The notes beneath the pieces were generated by a model. That model had not been told where the DNA came from. It worked only from the letters and a program-made list of their open reading frames with translations, and searched no databases. A program made the position numbers and the translations under genes. A stretch of DNA of 37,984 bases from the NCBI GenBank assembly GCA_030407315.1, contig JALQPE010000611.1, forward strand, positions 1 to 37,984. The letters run 5' to 3'. Every line of letters begins with the position of its first letter. Position 1 is the first letter of the stretch. The DNA comes from Asparagopsis taxiformis. Lineage: Eukaryota; Rhodophyta; Florideophyceae; Bonnemaisoniales; Bonnemaisoniaceae. This document shows, piece by piece, positions 11,385 through 22,680 of this stretch.

Positions 11385-12112
11385 GTCAGTACCGCTGGGC
11401 ACTACAATATACCGGTTCAGTATAGATCCCCGGCAGTAAATTGTACTGTCTCAAGCACTAGTTCCAGGTAGTGAAATGTACTGCCACAGGTATTACTTCC
11501 AGGTATTACTCTGCACTGGCACAGGCAGTAACTGGTACTGTCCCATGCCCCTGCCGAGGACAACACTACCAGACAGTAATTTACACTGATTTGGAAAGCC
11601 CATTTCTCTGCCTCTGGCATGACGTGCAGGCAGTACTATACAGTACATCGGGGCTCTGTCTAAATATAGCAAAATGTGCTGCCGTCATTCGCGCCTGCAG
11701 CCAGCACAGCACGCTGCCGGAAACACTAGCTTCTACTGCCACACGGTGCATCCCACGCCACCAATAGTACTGCCGTGGGCCATATTCCTGGACAGCATAT
11801 TTTACTCCCTCTCCGTGCTGCCCAAGTCAGCACAACATACTACTTTATTTTACAGGCCAATCTAGCACAAATCACTGCCAGATAGACAATCTAAATCCAG
11901 CATCTATCACTGCCTCCCACCACTGCCTCACTTCATACATCCAGGCAGTACTTTCTACTGCCGTCGGCAGCACTTGGCCACTGCCTCCGGCCAGTGCACT
12001 GTACTGCCGGTAAGTAGGGCATTAATTTATACTTTTACAGTACTAAATTTCACTGCCTCAGGCAGTAAATTTTACTGCCGTACAGTACTGCCCCAGGCCC
12101 GATTTCAGACAC
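11385..12112. repeat. ACTGCC/GGCAGT dyad cluster, copy 2
   Basis: As at 1-400, TACTGCC and GGCAGTA recur every 20-60 bp, many as palindromic pairs; CACTGCCTCAGGCAGT lies near 12051 and CTGCCGTACAGTACTGCC near 12075. The cluster ends abruptly at the first codons of the retrotransposon gag-like frame, so it occupies the place where the 5' LTR and leader would be expected. The ORFs at 11471-11767 and 11674-11865 are repeat shadows. Confidence 0.6.
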
Positions 12113-12118
12113 AGTAGT

Positions 12119-13549
12119 GTGGATCAAGTCGCAGAAGCAACCCGACACCTGTCGGACCGTGTCGACGCTCTCGCCGAATCACTATCCCAAACAGGGAATA
12201 TCTCTCGCACGAGACAGCACACTCGTGCCACCGGATCTATACCGGAAAATCCCTCGTGGGATGATGAAGAAGGACCTCTTGAGGAAGGCTTAGTGCCTTT
12301 GAAGGCCCGCGAACCCGCATTCGACCTAGTGGTCTCCTATCGGTACTACCGACTCAAGAACAAGTCCCTAACGACCGATACCCCAATGGGTAAATCAAGA
12401 AGCTTGTATAAGCTAACGGAGAAGATCCGTAATTTCAACGCGTCATTCACGCCGTTCGATGGTACGGAACCCATCGATATCCTCCGGTTCCTCGCGGAAT
12501 TTCAAGATGCATGTGATTCATGCGGAGTCTCGGAGGGAGAAGCTACCAAGTTACTTAAGTATTTCCTGGAAGGAGAGAACCTCAACGGTTTATCGCCGCT
12601 GAGGCGCGAAAGCGCAAGCTTCTCAACCACCTGCACCAGCAGATCACTTGGCCTCAAGCCGTTAACGCCCTTCTGGCTCGCTACGCAACGGACAATGTCC
12701 TAGCGGACGCATATGACGCAGTAACGCGTATACGGCAAGGGCCGGATGAGGACGAAGCTGCATACGCAGACAGACTGCAGGACGCTGCACTCCTGTGTGC
12801 GAACGTCTTCTCGGAAAGAGACTTGGTCAACTATTACCTCAAGGGCCTCCGCCCAGAGGTTAAACACACCGTCAAGGTGACTATAGGCCGCAGTGGCGGA
12901 GAAGATTTTCTTGCTGTCCGTAACCTTGCTAAAGGACTCGGGGACTCTTTACGAGCATCGCTACCCGCGAAACCTAAGGCTTACCCTACTCGGGAAATCG
13001 CGGAACGTAAACGCAAAGCGTTGCTCGCTACCGTACCCGGAGAACCGGCTGTGATACCGCGGACCCCGCCGCCGACCTTACCTTCCCCTACCGGGAACCC
13101 AATGGGCGCGCCAATGCAGGCCCCTACCCTAACGGGAGAACATCTTAAACTCGCTGAGAGTATGATCCCCGAAGGGGCTGTTACTTGGAGATGCTCTGGC
13201 TGTCGCCAACCAGGGCACGTGTTATACACTTGTCCTTACCTACCACCCTCAGTGGGAACTTACTTCGCCTTTGCGAACTACGCTTACCAGCAAGAACCGG
13301 AGCAGGTTATGCGCCGCCAACAGCGCCAGTCCAATCGGTTCAACCGAAAAAGGGATTACCCCTAAAGCCGTGCTCCAACGGTCAAACCCTCCAACACGCA
13401 TGGTTGCGTTCGCCGATGACGAAAATCATCCCAAATTGGGCCCTCTGAGGCGAGACGTTTTAGAACGTAACGGATCTTCCGTAACGGCTCAAGACGTTGC
13501 CGACGCCTTGGAAACCTCCGACGACTCTGACACGTCGTCGGAAAACTAA
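12119..13549 (+). pseudogene. gag: gag capsid/nucleocapsid region, frameshifted
   Basis: The frame starting near 12119 encodes a coiled N-terminus and, at 12400-12590, the start of a retrotransposon Gag domain (FNASFTPFDG, LRFLAEFQDAC). A frame change near 12590 moves the rest of the capsid to another frame, with W-P-Q-A-V-N-A-L and a Y-A-D-R-L-Q-like segment typical of Retrotrans_gag. A CCHC zinc knuckle (C-x2-C-x4-H-x4-C) is encoded at 13192-13233. After the basic tail near 13350 a further frame change leads to an acidic stretch ending at a stop at 13547-13549. The protein would assemble the virus-like particle and bind element RNA. No clear ATG is visible; the 5' end is probably missing. 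Confidence 0.85.
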
Positions 13550-14540
13550 TGACGGGGAGTGAGGTGTCGCACTCCCGTCAGGAGGTGGAGCGATTACGCT
13601 ACTCGGTGGACATCTCACCACAACCACCTCCGCAGGAAAAGGCTGCAACTCCCTCTAGGGACCAAAGTCTTTTCCAGACACCAACCCCTTCGGGTTCCCC
13701 CCAGGGACTCGAACCTCAAGGCCGAAAGCCTCATGCCTGCTTAAGGCCGCCCATTACGTAGTAATGGGTTCCATCGGACTCGATCCGTCAATTCTCACGC
13801 CCATGCGTATGGTGATGGACACCGGGTCCGGACCATCGGTCATCCACGAAAGGAGCTTACCCACAATTGGAACAATTCCAAGTCCCTACGGGGAAAGTTC
13901 CGCAACTGGCCGATGCTAACGGCAATCCTCTTCGGATAAAAGGCAAGATAATACTGTCCTTACAGTTAGGCCACAAGTCCTTTGAGGAAGAATTCTTCGT
14001 CGCGCCTAAGTTGGCCGTACCCCTCATCTTGGGAACTGGGGCAATGAATACCCACGTAGACGCAATTAGGTGCCGGGCCCAACGAATTGATATTCACGAC
14101 GGCGGGTCGATAGCTATCCTAGTGATGTCGCCTACGCGTAAAACATCCCCCACCCTTTCGTGCTACGTGGATGCCTCGCGACCCTCTAATGGGATTAACT
14201 TAGACCGCCAGCCTCATGGCATTCGATTGTCACAAAGTGTGAATGTTCCTCCGCGGAGTCAAGTAACAACTACTGTTGTATGCGCCGGTGGCGGCTTGAG
14301 TATACTCTCTCCGAGAGATCGGATCCTTCACCGACATCGTGTCTCTATCCCGAATGGGGTTGCGGAAGTCATCCCGCGACAGGAATTCCTGACTATATTA
14401 ACTAACTTCGGTACATCCGACAAGTACCTCCCTAAAGGGACAATTATAGGCTATGCCCTCGGGCACCCGAACGGCCAATGCGCCCCATGGCTCTCAGCCG
14501 TTTTACCCCTTCCTCCCAAGAGGCCTCCACTACGGTGACT
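13549..14540 (+). pseudogene. aspartic protease region of the Ty3/gypsy element
   Basis: A proline-rich linker (13549-13760) leads to a frame with VMDTGSGPSVIHE, in which the catalytic D-T-G is encoded at 13818-13826. Right after this, near 13870, the frame changes to the one read from 13867, which carries the rest of the protease fold: an EEFFVAPKL-like strand and ILGTGAMNTHVDAI, the usual I-L-G second signature. In a live element this retropepsin dimerises to cut the Gag-Pol polyprotein. The break between active-site Asp and the flap/ILG half makes this copy non-functional. Confidence 0.85.
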
Positions 14541-15490
14541 ACTCTCCATCAGGAGCAAAAGGCCGAGGCCACCCAACCATCAAGCTGGAAGCAAGAAGTC
14601 TCTCTGTACCACCTTGGTCAAATCCCGTTGAGGGAACGCATCCTTAGCATGCTATCTCGACACGAGTCTATGTGGGATGGATCCCTAGGGGACATCCGCG
14701 CTACGGAACACCGAATCGACATAGTCGAAGGGAGCAAGCCTAGACGGCAACAACCCTACCGGATGGGACCCGCTCGCCGAGAGATTGCCCGTAAGGAAAT
14801 AACCAGCATGCTGGAAAAAGGAGTGATCGAACCGTCGACCTCCGAATGGGCTAGCCCAGTGGTTCTTGTCCCGAAGAAGGATGGTAAATTACGCTTTTGC
14901 GTCGACTATAGGGGTCTTAACGACATCACTGTCAATGATGTGTACCCCCTTCCACGAATGGATGATTGTATTGACTCCCTCGGAGATGCTCAAGTATTCA
15001 CCACATTGGATTGTAATTCTGGCTATTGGCAGATCCCTGTTGCACAGGACGACCGTGACAAAACGGCATTCACCTCCCACTTGGGGACCTATCGCTTCAA
15101 GCGTTTGCCTTTTGGCTTAAAGAATGCTCCGGCAACGTTTCAGCGTGCCATCGACATTATTCTTAGCAGCGTTCGCTGGCAGACCTGTCTGATTTACTTA
15201 GACGATGTGATCGTATTCTCTCGGACGAGGCCAACATCTCCACCATGTGGACCAAGTACTCTCCCTCCTACGGGAAGCAGGTGTCACCCTGAAGTTGACA
15301 AAGTGTCATTTCTTCGAAAAGAAGGTTGATTACCTGGGGCATGTCGTGATGCCAGGAAAGCTAGCTGTTGCACAGAACGCCACTTCGGCTATCGCTGACG
15401 CGATCTTTCCGCAAACGCCTACGCAAATGCGATCCTTCCTCGGAAGCTGTGGCGTCTTTCGACGTTCATCAAAGGGTATGCCGCAATTGC
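14478..15490 (+). pseudogene. pol: reverse transcriptase domain
   Basis: The frame 14478-15225 contains the Ty3 RT finger/palm: VIEPSTSEWASPVVLVPKKD, RFCVDYRGLND, PLPRMDD, LDCNSGYWQIPV (catalytic Asp in the LDxxSGYxQI position), FKRLPFGLKNAPATFQR and YLDDVIVFSR, the YxDD pair at 15195-15206. Near 15225 the frame changes and continues with LLREAGVTLKLTKCHFFEKKVDYLGHVV, then changes again near 15460 within FLGSCGVFRRF. All key catalytic residues are present, so decay is from frameshifts, not active-site loss. The domain would copy element RNA to cDNA. Confidence 0.92.
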
Positions 15491-16180
15491 GCACCCCTTG
15501 AACGAAATGCTGACCAAAGACAGCCTCCCTAAATTCGGGAAAGAACCTCCTACCGAGGACCAACGCCGCGCGTTCAACGCTCTCAAAGAGGTCATGATCA
15601 AACCGCCGATACTGGCTCTACCCAAGTTGGGTCAACCTACACCGTAGACACGGACGCTTCCGCATACCAAATAGGATGCGCTCTGCTTCAGCAGCAAGGG
15701 GAAGAGAACGATCTCAAGCCAATTGGCTATTGGTCGCGGACCTTGACTAAACCTGAAAGAGGTTACTCCCCTACGGAGCGTGAATGTCTAGCCGTCGTAT
15801 GGGCCGTCACTATCCTACGTCCATACTTGGAGCAAACAAAGTTTGTAGTCCGGACGGACCATAACGCACTGCGTTGGCTCATGAACATCAACGACCCTTC
15901 AGGGAGACTCTGCCGTTGGCGCCTCCGACTTGCGGAATTTGACTATCAAATAGTCTACCGACCCGGTCGGGTTCACCAACTACCAGACGCCCTTTCGCGT
16001 GTTGAAACTAACGGCGAAACGCCCGTCACTATTGACGATGAAATACCAACTCTGTTGGCCACGCACGCACCGCAAGGTGAAACATCCCTGGATGATGACA
16101 CTGATGTTTGGTTCTACGACCTTTCTCTAGCAAGAGACCACGCCGAGGAGGCGCCTAATCGCAACGGTACCCCGTCTTAA
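15460..16180 (+). pseudogene. pol: RNase H domain and RT connection
   Basis: Downstream of the RT break, short frames encode the connection (IAHPLNEMLTKD, then FNALKEVMIKPPILALP). The RNase H starts at 15648 with a D-T-D-A-S motif whose reading breaks at about 15660 and resumes as YQIGCALLQQQ, then IGYWSRTL, ERECLAVVWA, VVRTDHNALRWLM and LPDALSRV up to a stop at 16178-16180. This is the RT_RNaseH_2 type found in Ty3/gypsy elements. It would degrade the RNA strand of the RNA-DNA hybrid. At least one single-base loss at 15660 inactivates it. Confidence 0.88.
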
Positions 16181-17430
16181 CAACCCATCCGCAAACGGAA
16201 AATTACTGCCCGATAACTCTCCAAGAGTGGCTCGAAGAGCAACGAACAGACGACTTCTGTCAACAGGCCCTGGCCTCGCAGAAGTCTGACTCTCTCTTCT
16301 TCGAAGGATGAAGACGGTGTCCTTTGTAGGAAGTCCAGACTGGATGAGTCATCCCAATTGTGGTACCTAAAGCCTTACGGCAACGTCTATTGACGATGTG
16401 CCACCACGGCATATTGGCAGGACATCCTGGTCAGAACCGCATGTACGACACGATGCGCCTATCTTACTACTGGCCTGCAATGGCTGCGGACATAACCGGA
16501 ACGGTTGAACGCTGTTCAGCGTGTGCGAGAAACCGATTACGGTTGCGCAAACATGCGAGTACCCTCCAGCTGTTCCCAGCTACCACACCATTGGATGACG
16601 TTGCAATTGACCTCCTCGGTCCTCTACCTCGTACCAAGAAGGTAACGTGCACCTACTGGTGATTTCGTGTCGCTTTACCAAGCTAACCCAGGTGGTTCCG
16701 CTGCGAAGCATTACGGCTTACCATGTGGCAGTAGCCTTTTGTACACATTGGGTGTTTAAGTATGGTCCCCCACGGACATTACTATCCGATAACGGTCCGC
16801 AATTTGCGTCGAAGTTCTTCCAGGCTGTCTGTCTCCAGTTAGGAACGAAGAACGTCTTCACGACGGCTTACCATCCCCAGACAAATGGGCAAGTCGAACG
16901 GTATAACCGTACTCTATTGAGCATGCTACGTAATTACGTTAATGATAACCAGGACGACTGGGATGTCTACGCATCAGCGTTAACCTATGCGTAAAACACG
17001 CACGTGCATCGCACAACGGGAACTACACCCTTCGACCTCATCCTAAGCCGACCTCCACCGCCATATGCGACACACCATTCGGTGAAAAGGAGGGCAACGC
17101 CAGACGCGTTCACGAAGCAAGACTTCTTGCGCCGTATTACGGATACCGTTGAGATGGCAGGTAAACGCCTTCATAGCGCGCAAGCACGCTACAAGCGTAA
17201 CTTCGACCGGTCAATCCGGAAGTCTAAACGACTCATCACTACCGATGATTACGTTTATCTGGATAATCCAGAAGTCCGTGAACGGAACAAGCTAACTCCA
17301 ATAGCTCAAGGTCCCTATAGGGTTCTCCGTGCCGGACGGCGAACGGTTTACATCGACCGCGATGGTATCACCGAAAAGGTTAGTCTCGATAGAGTTGCAC
17401 TCGCTCCGCGACCAACCGAGGAACCAACCT
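16180..17430 (+). pseudogene. int: integrase with HHCC zinc module and GPY/F motif
   Basis: A linker is followed from about 16360 by the HHCC zinc-binding domain (MCHHGILAGHPGQ then CSACARN). The catalytic D,D35E triad is visible: Asp in AIDLLGPLP (16609), Asp in LLSDNGPQF (16788) and Glu in QTNGQVERYNR (16896). A frame change near 16640 separates the first Asp from the rest. A TAA at 16993-16995 sits in the LTYA-x-NTHVHRTTG segment where a sense codon is normally found. The GPY/F module (PIAQGPYRVL, about 17300-17330) follows. The enzyme would insert element cDNA into the genome; this copy cannot. Confidence 0.9.
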
Positions 17431-18686
17431 TGCCACCTAGGCCACAGTCCGTTAACGCACAAGCGTCACCATCAGGTGCAGACCGCTCTTGCGCCGAATA
17501 CACAACCACGCCAGCCGCCGGGCGACGGCCAACAGAACGCACAAAGCGAATCACTTCCGCCAACTCCTCATCAGGAATACCCCTTCAGGGATCAACCATC
17601 GTCCCCACGACAACCTACAATTAGGATAACACCGGGAAGTAGGTGGTTTGGGACAAACCACCCTTCAGGAGGGGGCCCCCGACGCTGTGCGCGTAAGCAA
17701 AAATTTGCAACTCCCTCTCGGGATGAACATTGTAGTCTTTCACCCTTCGGTAACTCACCCACAATTGGGAACGACGCACACGACCCAAGTCGTTCACCCA
17801 CCCCAGCCGGTAACTACCAACCGCAATCGCACACAATTGCGAAGAGCAACAAAGCGCCATGACAACTCTGCCAATGCAGACCAAGACCAAGACGTCAACC
17901 CAGACCGGGCTCTTACATCGCACAAGCGACGTTGCGACAAGACACGACAAATGTCGACGCTGCCGAAGCCGCCCGAAGACGTTCAAACCGCACAATTGCG
18001 ACGAGAGGACAACCATCCAGGTCATGCGTACAGACGCCGAGTTCCCCTCAACGGGACGCGAACCCTCCATCGGGAGCCGAACTTCGCATAGCGAACCAAG
18101 CAAGTCAAGCACCCGCCCATTTGGCAAACCCCAACCGGGTCGACAAACTCGCTCAAGTGCGAAGAAGATAGCCACGGCAAACCCCGTAAGGTCTTTGGAA
18201 GCCACCCCCAATGGGGAACAAGAGAAAGCGCCACAGGGCACGCAGCCGAACTCGGAACGAGTAGCTCTCCCTGAAGGGACGAAGGAAACCCCAGAGGGAA
18301 GTAGCGACGCCGAACGCGCAACCTCAGAGGAGGAATATCCCATCGATGATCTCCTAGATTACGTCACTGATGACGACGGGGAACAATGGTTCCTGGTAAA
18401 GTGGTATGGCTACCGAAAGCCGACATGGACGCAACGCGCGAACGTCCCCCCTGAATGGGCATCAAGGTACTTCCGTCGAAGACAACACCGCGAAGGTGAC
18501 CGGCAACCACGCCGAGCGCGCACGCGCAAACCAAGAGAGGGAAGAAGTAGAGTAACCCACAGGGATAAGAACCTAACAAGGTACCCACTGGGTGGAGCTA
18601 CCAAACCTCGAGGGGTCAAGCCAAAAAGGGCGCACTTTATCACCGCCAACCGGAGCCACTGTGGAAATTTAGATTTCAGGAAATGA
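17430..18686 (+). pseudogene. polyprotein C-terminal extension with chromodomain
   Basis: After the GPY/F module comes about 900 bp of low-complexity Pro/Thr/Arg/Asn-rich coding sequence with frame changes around 17600-17860. In the frame 17859-18686 a chromodomain is encoded at about 18327-18483: EEEYPIDDLLDYVTDD, QWFLVKWYGYRKPTW and WASRYFRRR, with the aromatic residues (Y, W, W) that form the methyl-lysine cage in this family. Chromodomains at integrase C-termini direct chromoviruses to marked heterochromatin. The end is rich in Arg/Lys and stops at 18684-18686. The long disordered spacer is unusual in length. Confidence 0.85.
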
Positions 18687-18857
18687 AAAAAAATTGACCA
18701 AAAAAGGGTTTCAACAAACAAATCCGCACGTCAGCGTGATGATGCATCTTTAATGTACCTCAGAGGTGCCTCAGGACTACCTGATGAACAATGGCGCAAC
18801 GCAAAAGCGTGTTCAAACTACCGTTAGAGTTATTCTCCCAAAGGCAATTGCCAGTCC

Positions 18858-21809
18858 TTAGCGACGATAATGGCTAGAAGGCCGAGGCCGATGAGAGGCA
18901 GACGGTGCCGTAGGGGCAGGAGCGCGTACATTCGTCGAAGGACGAGGATGGCGGGGTGCAACCCTTGCGAAGGTAGGATTACGACGCAAACCGCGTTGCG
19001 GAACTGCACTAGAACCCCGACGACGGGCAGGCACAGGGCCATGCGAAGACGCAACCGCAGAGGCGGATAACCCAACTGCTGGGATGGACGCGGGAGGCGG
19101 AGAAACATCTGGCGACTCAGGCGACCCCAACCGGGCATCAAGACGCGCAAGCAGGATTACTAGCATCCGCAGCACCCACGGGGGAATGAAGACGAGTACG
19201 CACGTTGCGTTCGGGAAGACCCTCATCGGGAGATCGAGCGCGACGACGCGAGTAACCAGGCTGAACTGCCTCCTCGCCACCCTCTTCGGGAATAACTGCT
19301 TGCTGCAGTAGACGCCTGGCGTCCTCCAACTCACCTTCTAATTCCCCAACCCGGGTTCGCAATTCTGCTGCCTCCAGGCGTGCGGCCTCAACCTCCCTAT
19401 CCGCTGTGCGGCGACGCTCTCGGGCGATGTTACGCTGTTCGCGTCCTTGTTTATAGCGAGCAGCTAACGTGATGCACGACAATGCGAGTCCATCCAACGC
19501 GGATCTTACGATGTAACGCCCATTGGCAGAGGCAAAAATGGAAGCCACCGTACCATCCCCGAGATCATCGGCCAACCGCCGCACATGCGGAATCGATAGC
19601 AATTCGCGACTCGACAATTCCCCACGTAGGATATCAACAGCAGGAGGCTGACGCGTGACTACATCATCACCGTTCACGGATGGCTCAGAGCCTTGGTCTG
19701 GTGTCAGAAGCGCCTCCATGGCGGGACCCACTTGGGATGAAGGGGCAGCTGTAGGCTGAGGGGTTGGCGCGGTAGGCGCGACGGTCATCGGGACCTGACT
19801 TTCGTACAAGTCATCAGCACCACTGGGTGGTAAGGAAGCAACAGGAGCGAAGCTCCGTCCTGCGTAAGGCGAACGCCCAGCTGGGCCTCCCGCCTCGGCG
19901 GCCGTCCACCACGGACGCGGCACAAATGCCTCGCCAACAGGCTGATATTTGTAAGAGTCGGGGTGACCGTCGGAATACCTGTCAGGCTCCACGCCGTAAT
20001 ACCCATCTTCGGTGAACTCACCATCTCTGCGATAAGGCGGCAGCTCTGCGACTGTACCATCTCGATGGTTTAACACGTTAATACGTAACGCCCTCACCGG
20101 CAAGTCAACAGTCCTGTAGATAACCACCTTCTCCGGTGCCACTCCCGTGATGTTGGTACTGACCAATTCCTGCGGGTAATCATCACCCCCAAGGGCCACC
20201 TTCAGCAACCGACGCACTACCGAACCAGGTAACTCCCGACTATAGGGGACCACGTCCGACACCGAACCTTCGGGATATCGTACCAAGTACTGCTCACCCT
20301 ATTGAGGAGTTCCTCCGCCATCACCGGCACAAAACCCCGCGTCTCGGCGGTACGAGCCAACTCGATCCCTATAAGGATATCCCTCTCCAACTCGAGGTAC
20401 GATCGGAACCTGTCCATCCGCCATTCGGGCGCGTCGCGAAGAGCGGAATTATGGAAGTACATACCAGCGACGGGGGGTCGGCAACGGGCAAACACATCGG
20501 TGGAGATGACTTGCCTTCCCAAGTGGGATCATCCCATAGCGGGTCCAAAGCTTCCCTAGCTACCTTCATGGGCCTAGTGGCCGGCTCAGCAGAGCTACCA
20601 TGACGGTGCGCGAACACGCGATAATCGTTCGCCGTCACCTGGCGCCCCATCCTTCGGGAAGTAACCCTAGCGTGCAAACGCATATGGTGCTCATAGCTAC
20701 CCGTATCGGGACGTGGAGGATACGCAAACCAGCGAGACCGAATCATCGGCATGTCCGCTACGGAGCCTTGGTACGATCCTTCTTGGAACAAGCGACGATT
20801 CATACGTTCGACGTAGAGCGCATCTCCGGGATGGAGCAGGAAAGTCCTGTCGCTGCATAGCGTATGAGGGGACACGGAAGTGACGCATAGGGCGACTCGA
20901 AGGGAGACGGGCGTAAGCCGACCAACATTCGTTTTGAACCTGATGGTTTTGACCCGGAGGGAGCTCATGAGAAGCATATCGCGACGTAACTCGCTTCTCG
21001 GGCGATCCGTAAAGTCCCTACGAGGGAGTCGCGCAAATGGGTAGTGTTCCCAAGGAGCGGCGAGCTCACGCCTGAAAGGCAGGCTTGCGAGTCGAATACC
21101 CCAGCTCATCAGCATTTGCTGGGTAGAATTCTCCCATGGAGCGCCAATTGGCAGTCGGCTTAGGTGCCCGAGGGGGAGTGTCGTGAGACGGAGCAGCTGG
21201 TGCTGAGGCAGACGCAACCGCGTAAGGGTCAACTAGGGCGGTGCCCGACGGTCTTACGCCTACAGAGGCATCGGCGGCAGCCGCACCAGACCCACTTCGG
21301 GTAGCCCTGCCAGTAGAGGCATATTGGTCTAGGACCTTCTCTACAGGTTGAGCATTAGCCTTCTCGGCTGCAGCCTTCTCGCTTCTGCCCAGCAGCCTCG
21401 CGGCGCAACTCTTCTTCTCTACGCTTTCGAGCGTCCGCCAGAATTTGCTGGTTGCGGCGACCATAGTCCTCATAGGGATTCGCTGACGCGTCATGACCAG
21501 AAGAGGTACGAGCCGCCGGGGCGGAAGGACGAGAAGTAATCGACGCCGAACTTGGCGAAGGCCTGACTTCGGCTGCCTTGTTGGCCTGGGCGTACGTCTG
21601 TGTTCTCGGAAATGGACGCGGACGTCCACAACCTCTAGTACACCTAGTATTACTAGGCGGACGTCCATGTTCTCCAGTATTTTTGGATGTCCGCCTAGAA
21701 CCGGACGTCCATGCGGTCTAGTACGTCTAGTATTACTAGGGCGACATTCATTGTTTCTAGTACCACGGATGTCCCCCTCGGGATGGACTTCCGCCATGTC
21801 TATGTCCAC
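18858..21809 (-). pseudogene. long opposite-strand gene downstream of the Ty3 element, unknown function
   Basis: Read on the minus strand, overlapping frames join into one decayed protein of about 900-980 residues: from about 21809 (Arg/Pro-rich, then Ala/Ser-rich with GEFYPANADELGY), through 21100-20530 (WEHYPFARLPRRDF, RTFLLHPGDALYVER, WFAYPPRPDTGSYEHH), 20520-20300 (YLELERDILIGIELARTAETRG), 20286-19138 (the longest intact piece, 382 aa, with an Arg/Glu-rich coiled coil near its end, EVEARLEAAELRTRVGELEG-like) to 18858. Frame changes fall near 21090, 20520, 20290 and 19150. I recognise no domain. CpG-rich base use and many CCCnnnGGG micro-dyads match the adjacent Ty3 element, so it may be an antisense extra gene of that element. 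It could also be an unrelated insertion. Confidence 0.5.
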
Positions 21810-21815
21810 CTAGGA
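21605..21815. repeat. clustered GGACGTCC and CTAGTATTACTAG palindromes
   Basis: CCTAGTATTACTAGG (21643-21657) and CTAGTATTACTAG (21727-21739) alternate with GGACGTCCA at about 21609, 21659 and 21702 and with related GGATGTCC forms. The block sits at the 5' end of the minus-strand pseudogene. CCGGACGTCCAT also occurs at the end of every R1 repeat further right. This may be a terminal or regulatory region of a mobile element. Confidence 0.6.
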
Positions 21816-21939
21816 CGGGCGCCGGTTCAGAAATTCAAAAATTTCGACCCCAGAAATTTCTGCCGCCGTGCTCGACATGGATGTCCGCATCCATCACGGC
21901 GACCACTCTATTTTTCCTTGTCGGTCGACTCCAATTTCG

Positions 21940-22680
21940 TCTTTAATTTTTTCATCCTCTCGCTCACACCCCCTTCCTGTTGGTGCTCACCTCCCCCGTA
22001 CTGTACCTCAAACACCCCCAATACCACTCTAGCACGCATTTTCAGATACCTATCCCCGCTTCCACGGTGCACACCTCCATTCCATACCTACTTTTCTGCT
22101 CTACCGTACAGATTTCGTATAACCAGTCCTCATACTACCTCAGAATAGGGCAAAACACCCCCTATCTCCTCGACCATGCTCTCCCCCATCACCTTTGAAA
22201 CGTATTGTTCTTCAGTACCCTCTCTCCTCTACCCTCAACCCCTCTCCTTCGCCCTCTACACAAACTTCCCCTGCAGCTTACTCTTCCAAAACCTCTCACT
22301 CCCCATCCCGTACCCGACCTGCTCCACCCCTCCCTCCCTCAGCTGCTCCATGCCCCCACGCCATCCGCATCTTCGATACCGTATACACCACCACCACCGG
22401 CCCACGCTCCCGCACTGCGGGGTGGCTCCCCCGCCGTATCCCCAGAAACCTCCCCGCTCTGAAACACATATCAACCCCCCACTTCGCACCCTTCCTCCCA
22501 CTCCCCTCCCTCCCCAAATACAATAACCCCCTTCTTCTCCATCACATCCCCACTCACCACAGCCAGAACAGACGCCACCCCCTCCCCTTCTTTCTCCTCA
22601 CTTTCCTAAAAACCCCTCCTCTCGGCGCCTTCAACCGCACCCTCCTACGGTCCCACCTAAACACCTCCTCCGCCCTCACT
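21940..22680. other. pyrimidine-rich tract with strong strand asymmetry
   Basis: The plus strand is strikingly rich in C and T with runs such as CCCCTCTCC and CACCACCACC, so open frames on both strands are composition artefacts (Pro/Ser/Leu-rich on plus, Gly/Arg-rich on minus). A tandem unit is not obvious. It could be a degraded purine-rich coding region of the minus strand, continuous with the zinc-ribbon fragment at 22690-22933. Confidence 0.45.

Larger units (their letters stand above)
12113..18690 (+). mobile_element. Ty3/gypsy chromovirus, degenerate internal region
   Basis: Gag, protease, reverse transcriptase, RNase H, integrase and chromodomain occur in Ty3/gypsy order over about 6.6 kb on the plus strand, all recognisable but spread over all three frames. 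I count roughly ten frame changes plus an in-frame TAA at 16993-16995 inside the integrase. I find no matching LTRs: the left end abuts the ACTGCC cluster and the right end runs into an A-rich stretch (18684-18720) and then an opposite-strand gene. The element is therefore dead and probably 5'-truncated. Integrase-side GPY/F and chromodomain modules place it among chromoviruses. Confidence 0.92.

Noticed and set aside
18684..18860. 3' LTR or polypurine tract of the Ty3 element
   Set aside because: The A-rich stretch is not followed by a TG...CA-bounded sequence with a partner upstream of gag; no LTR pair found.
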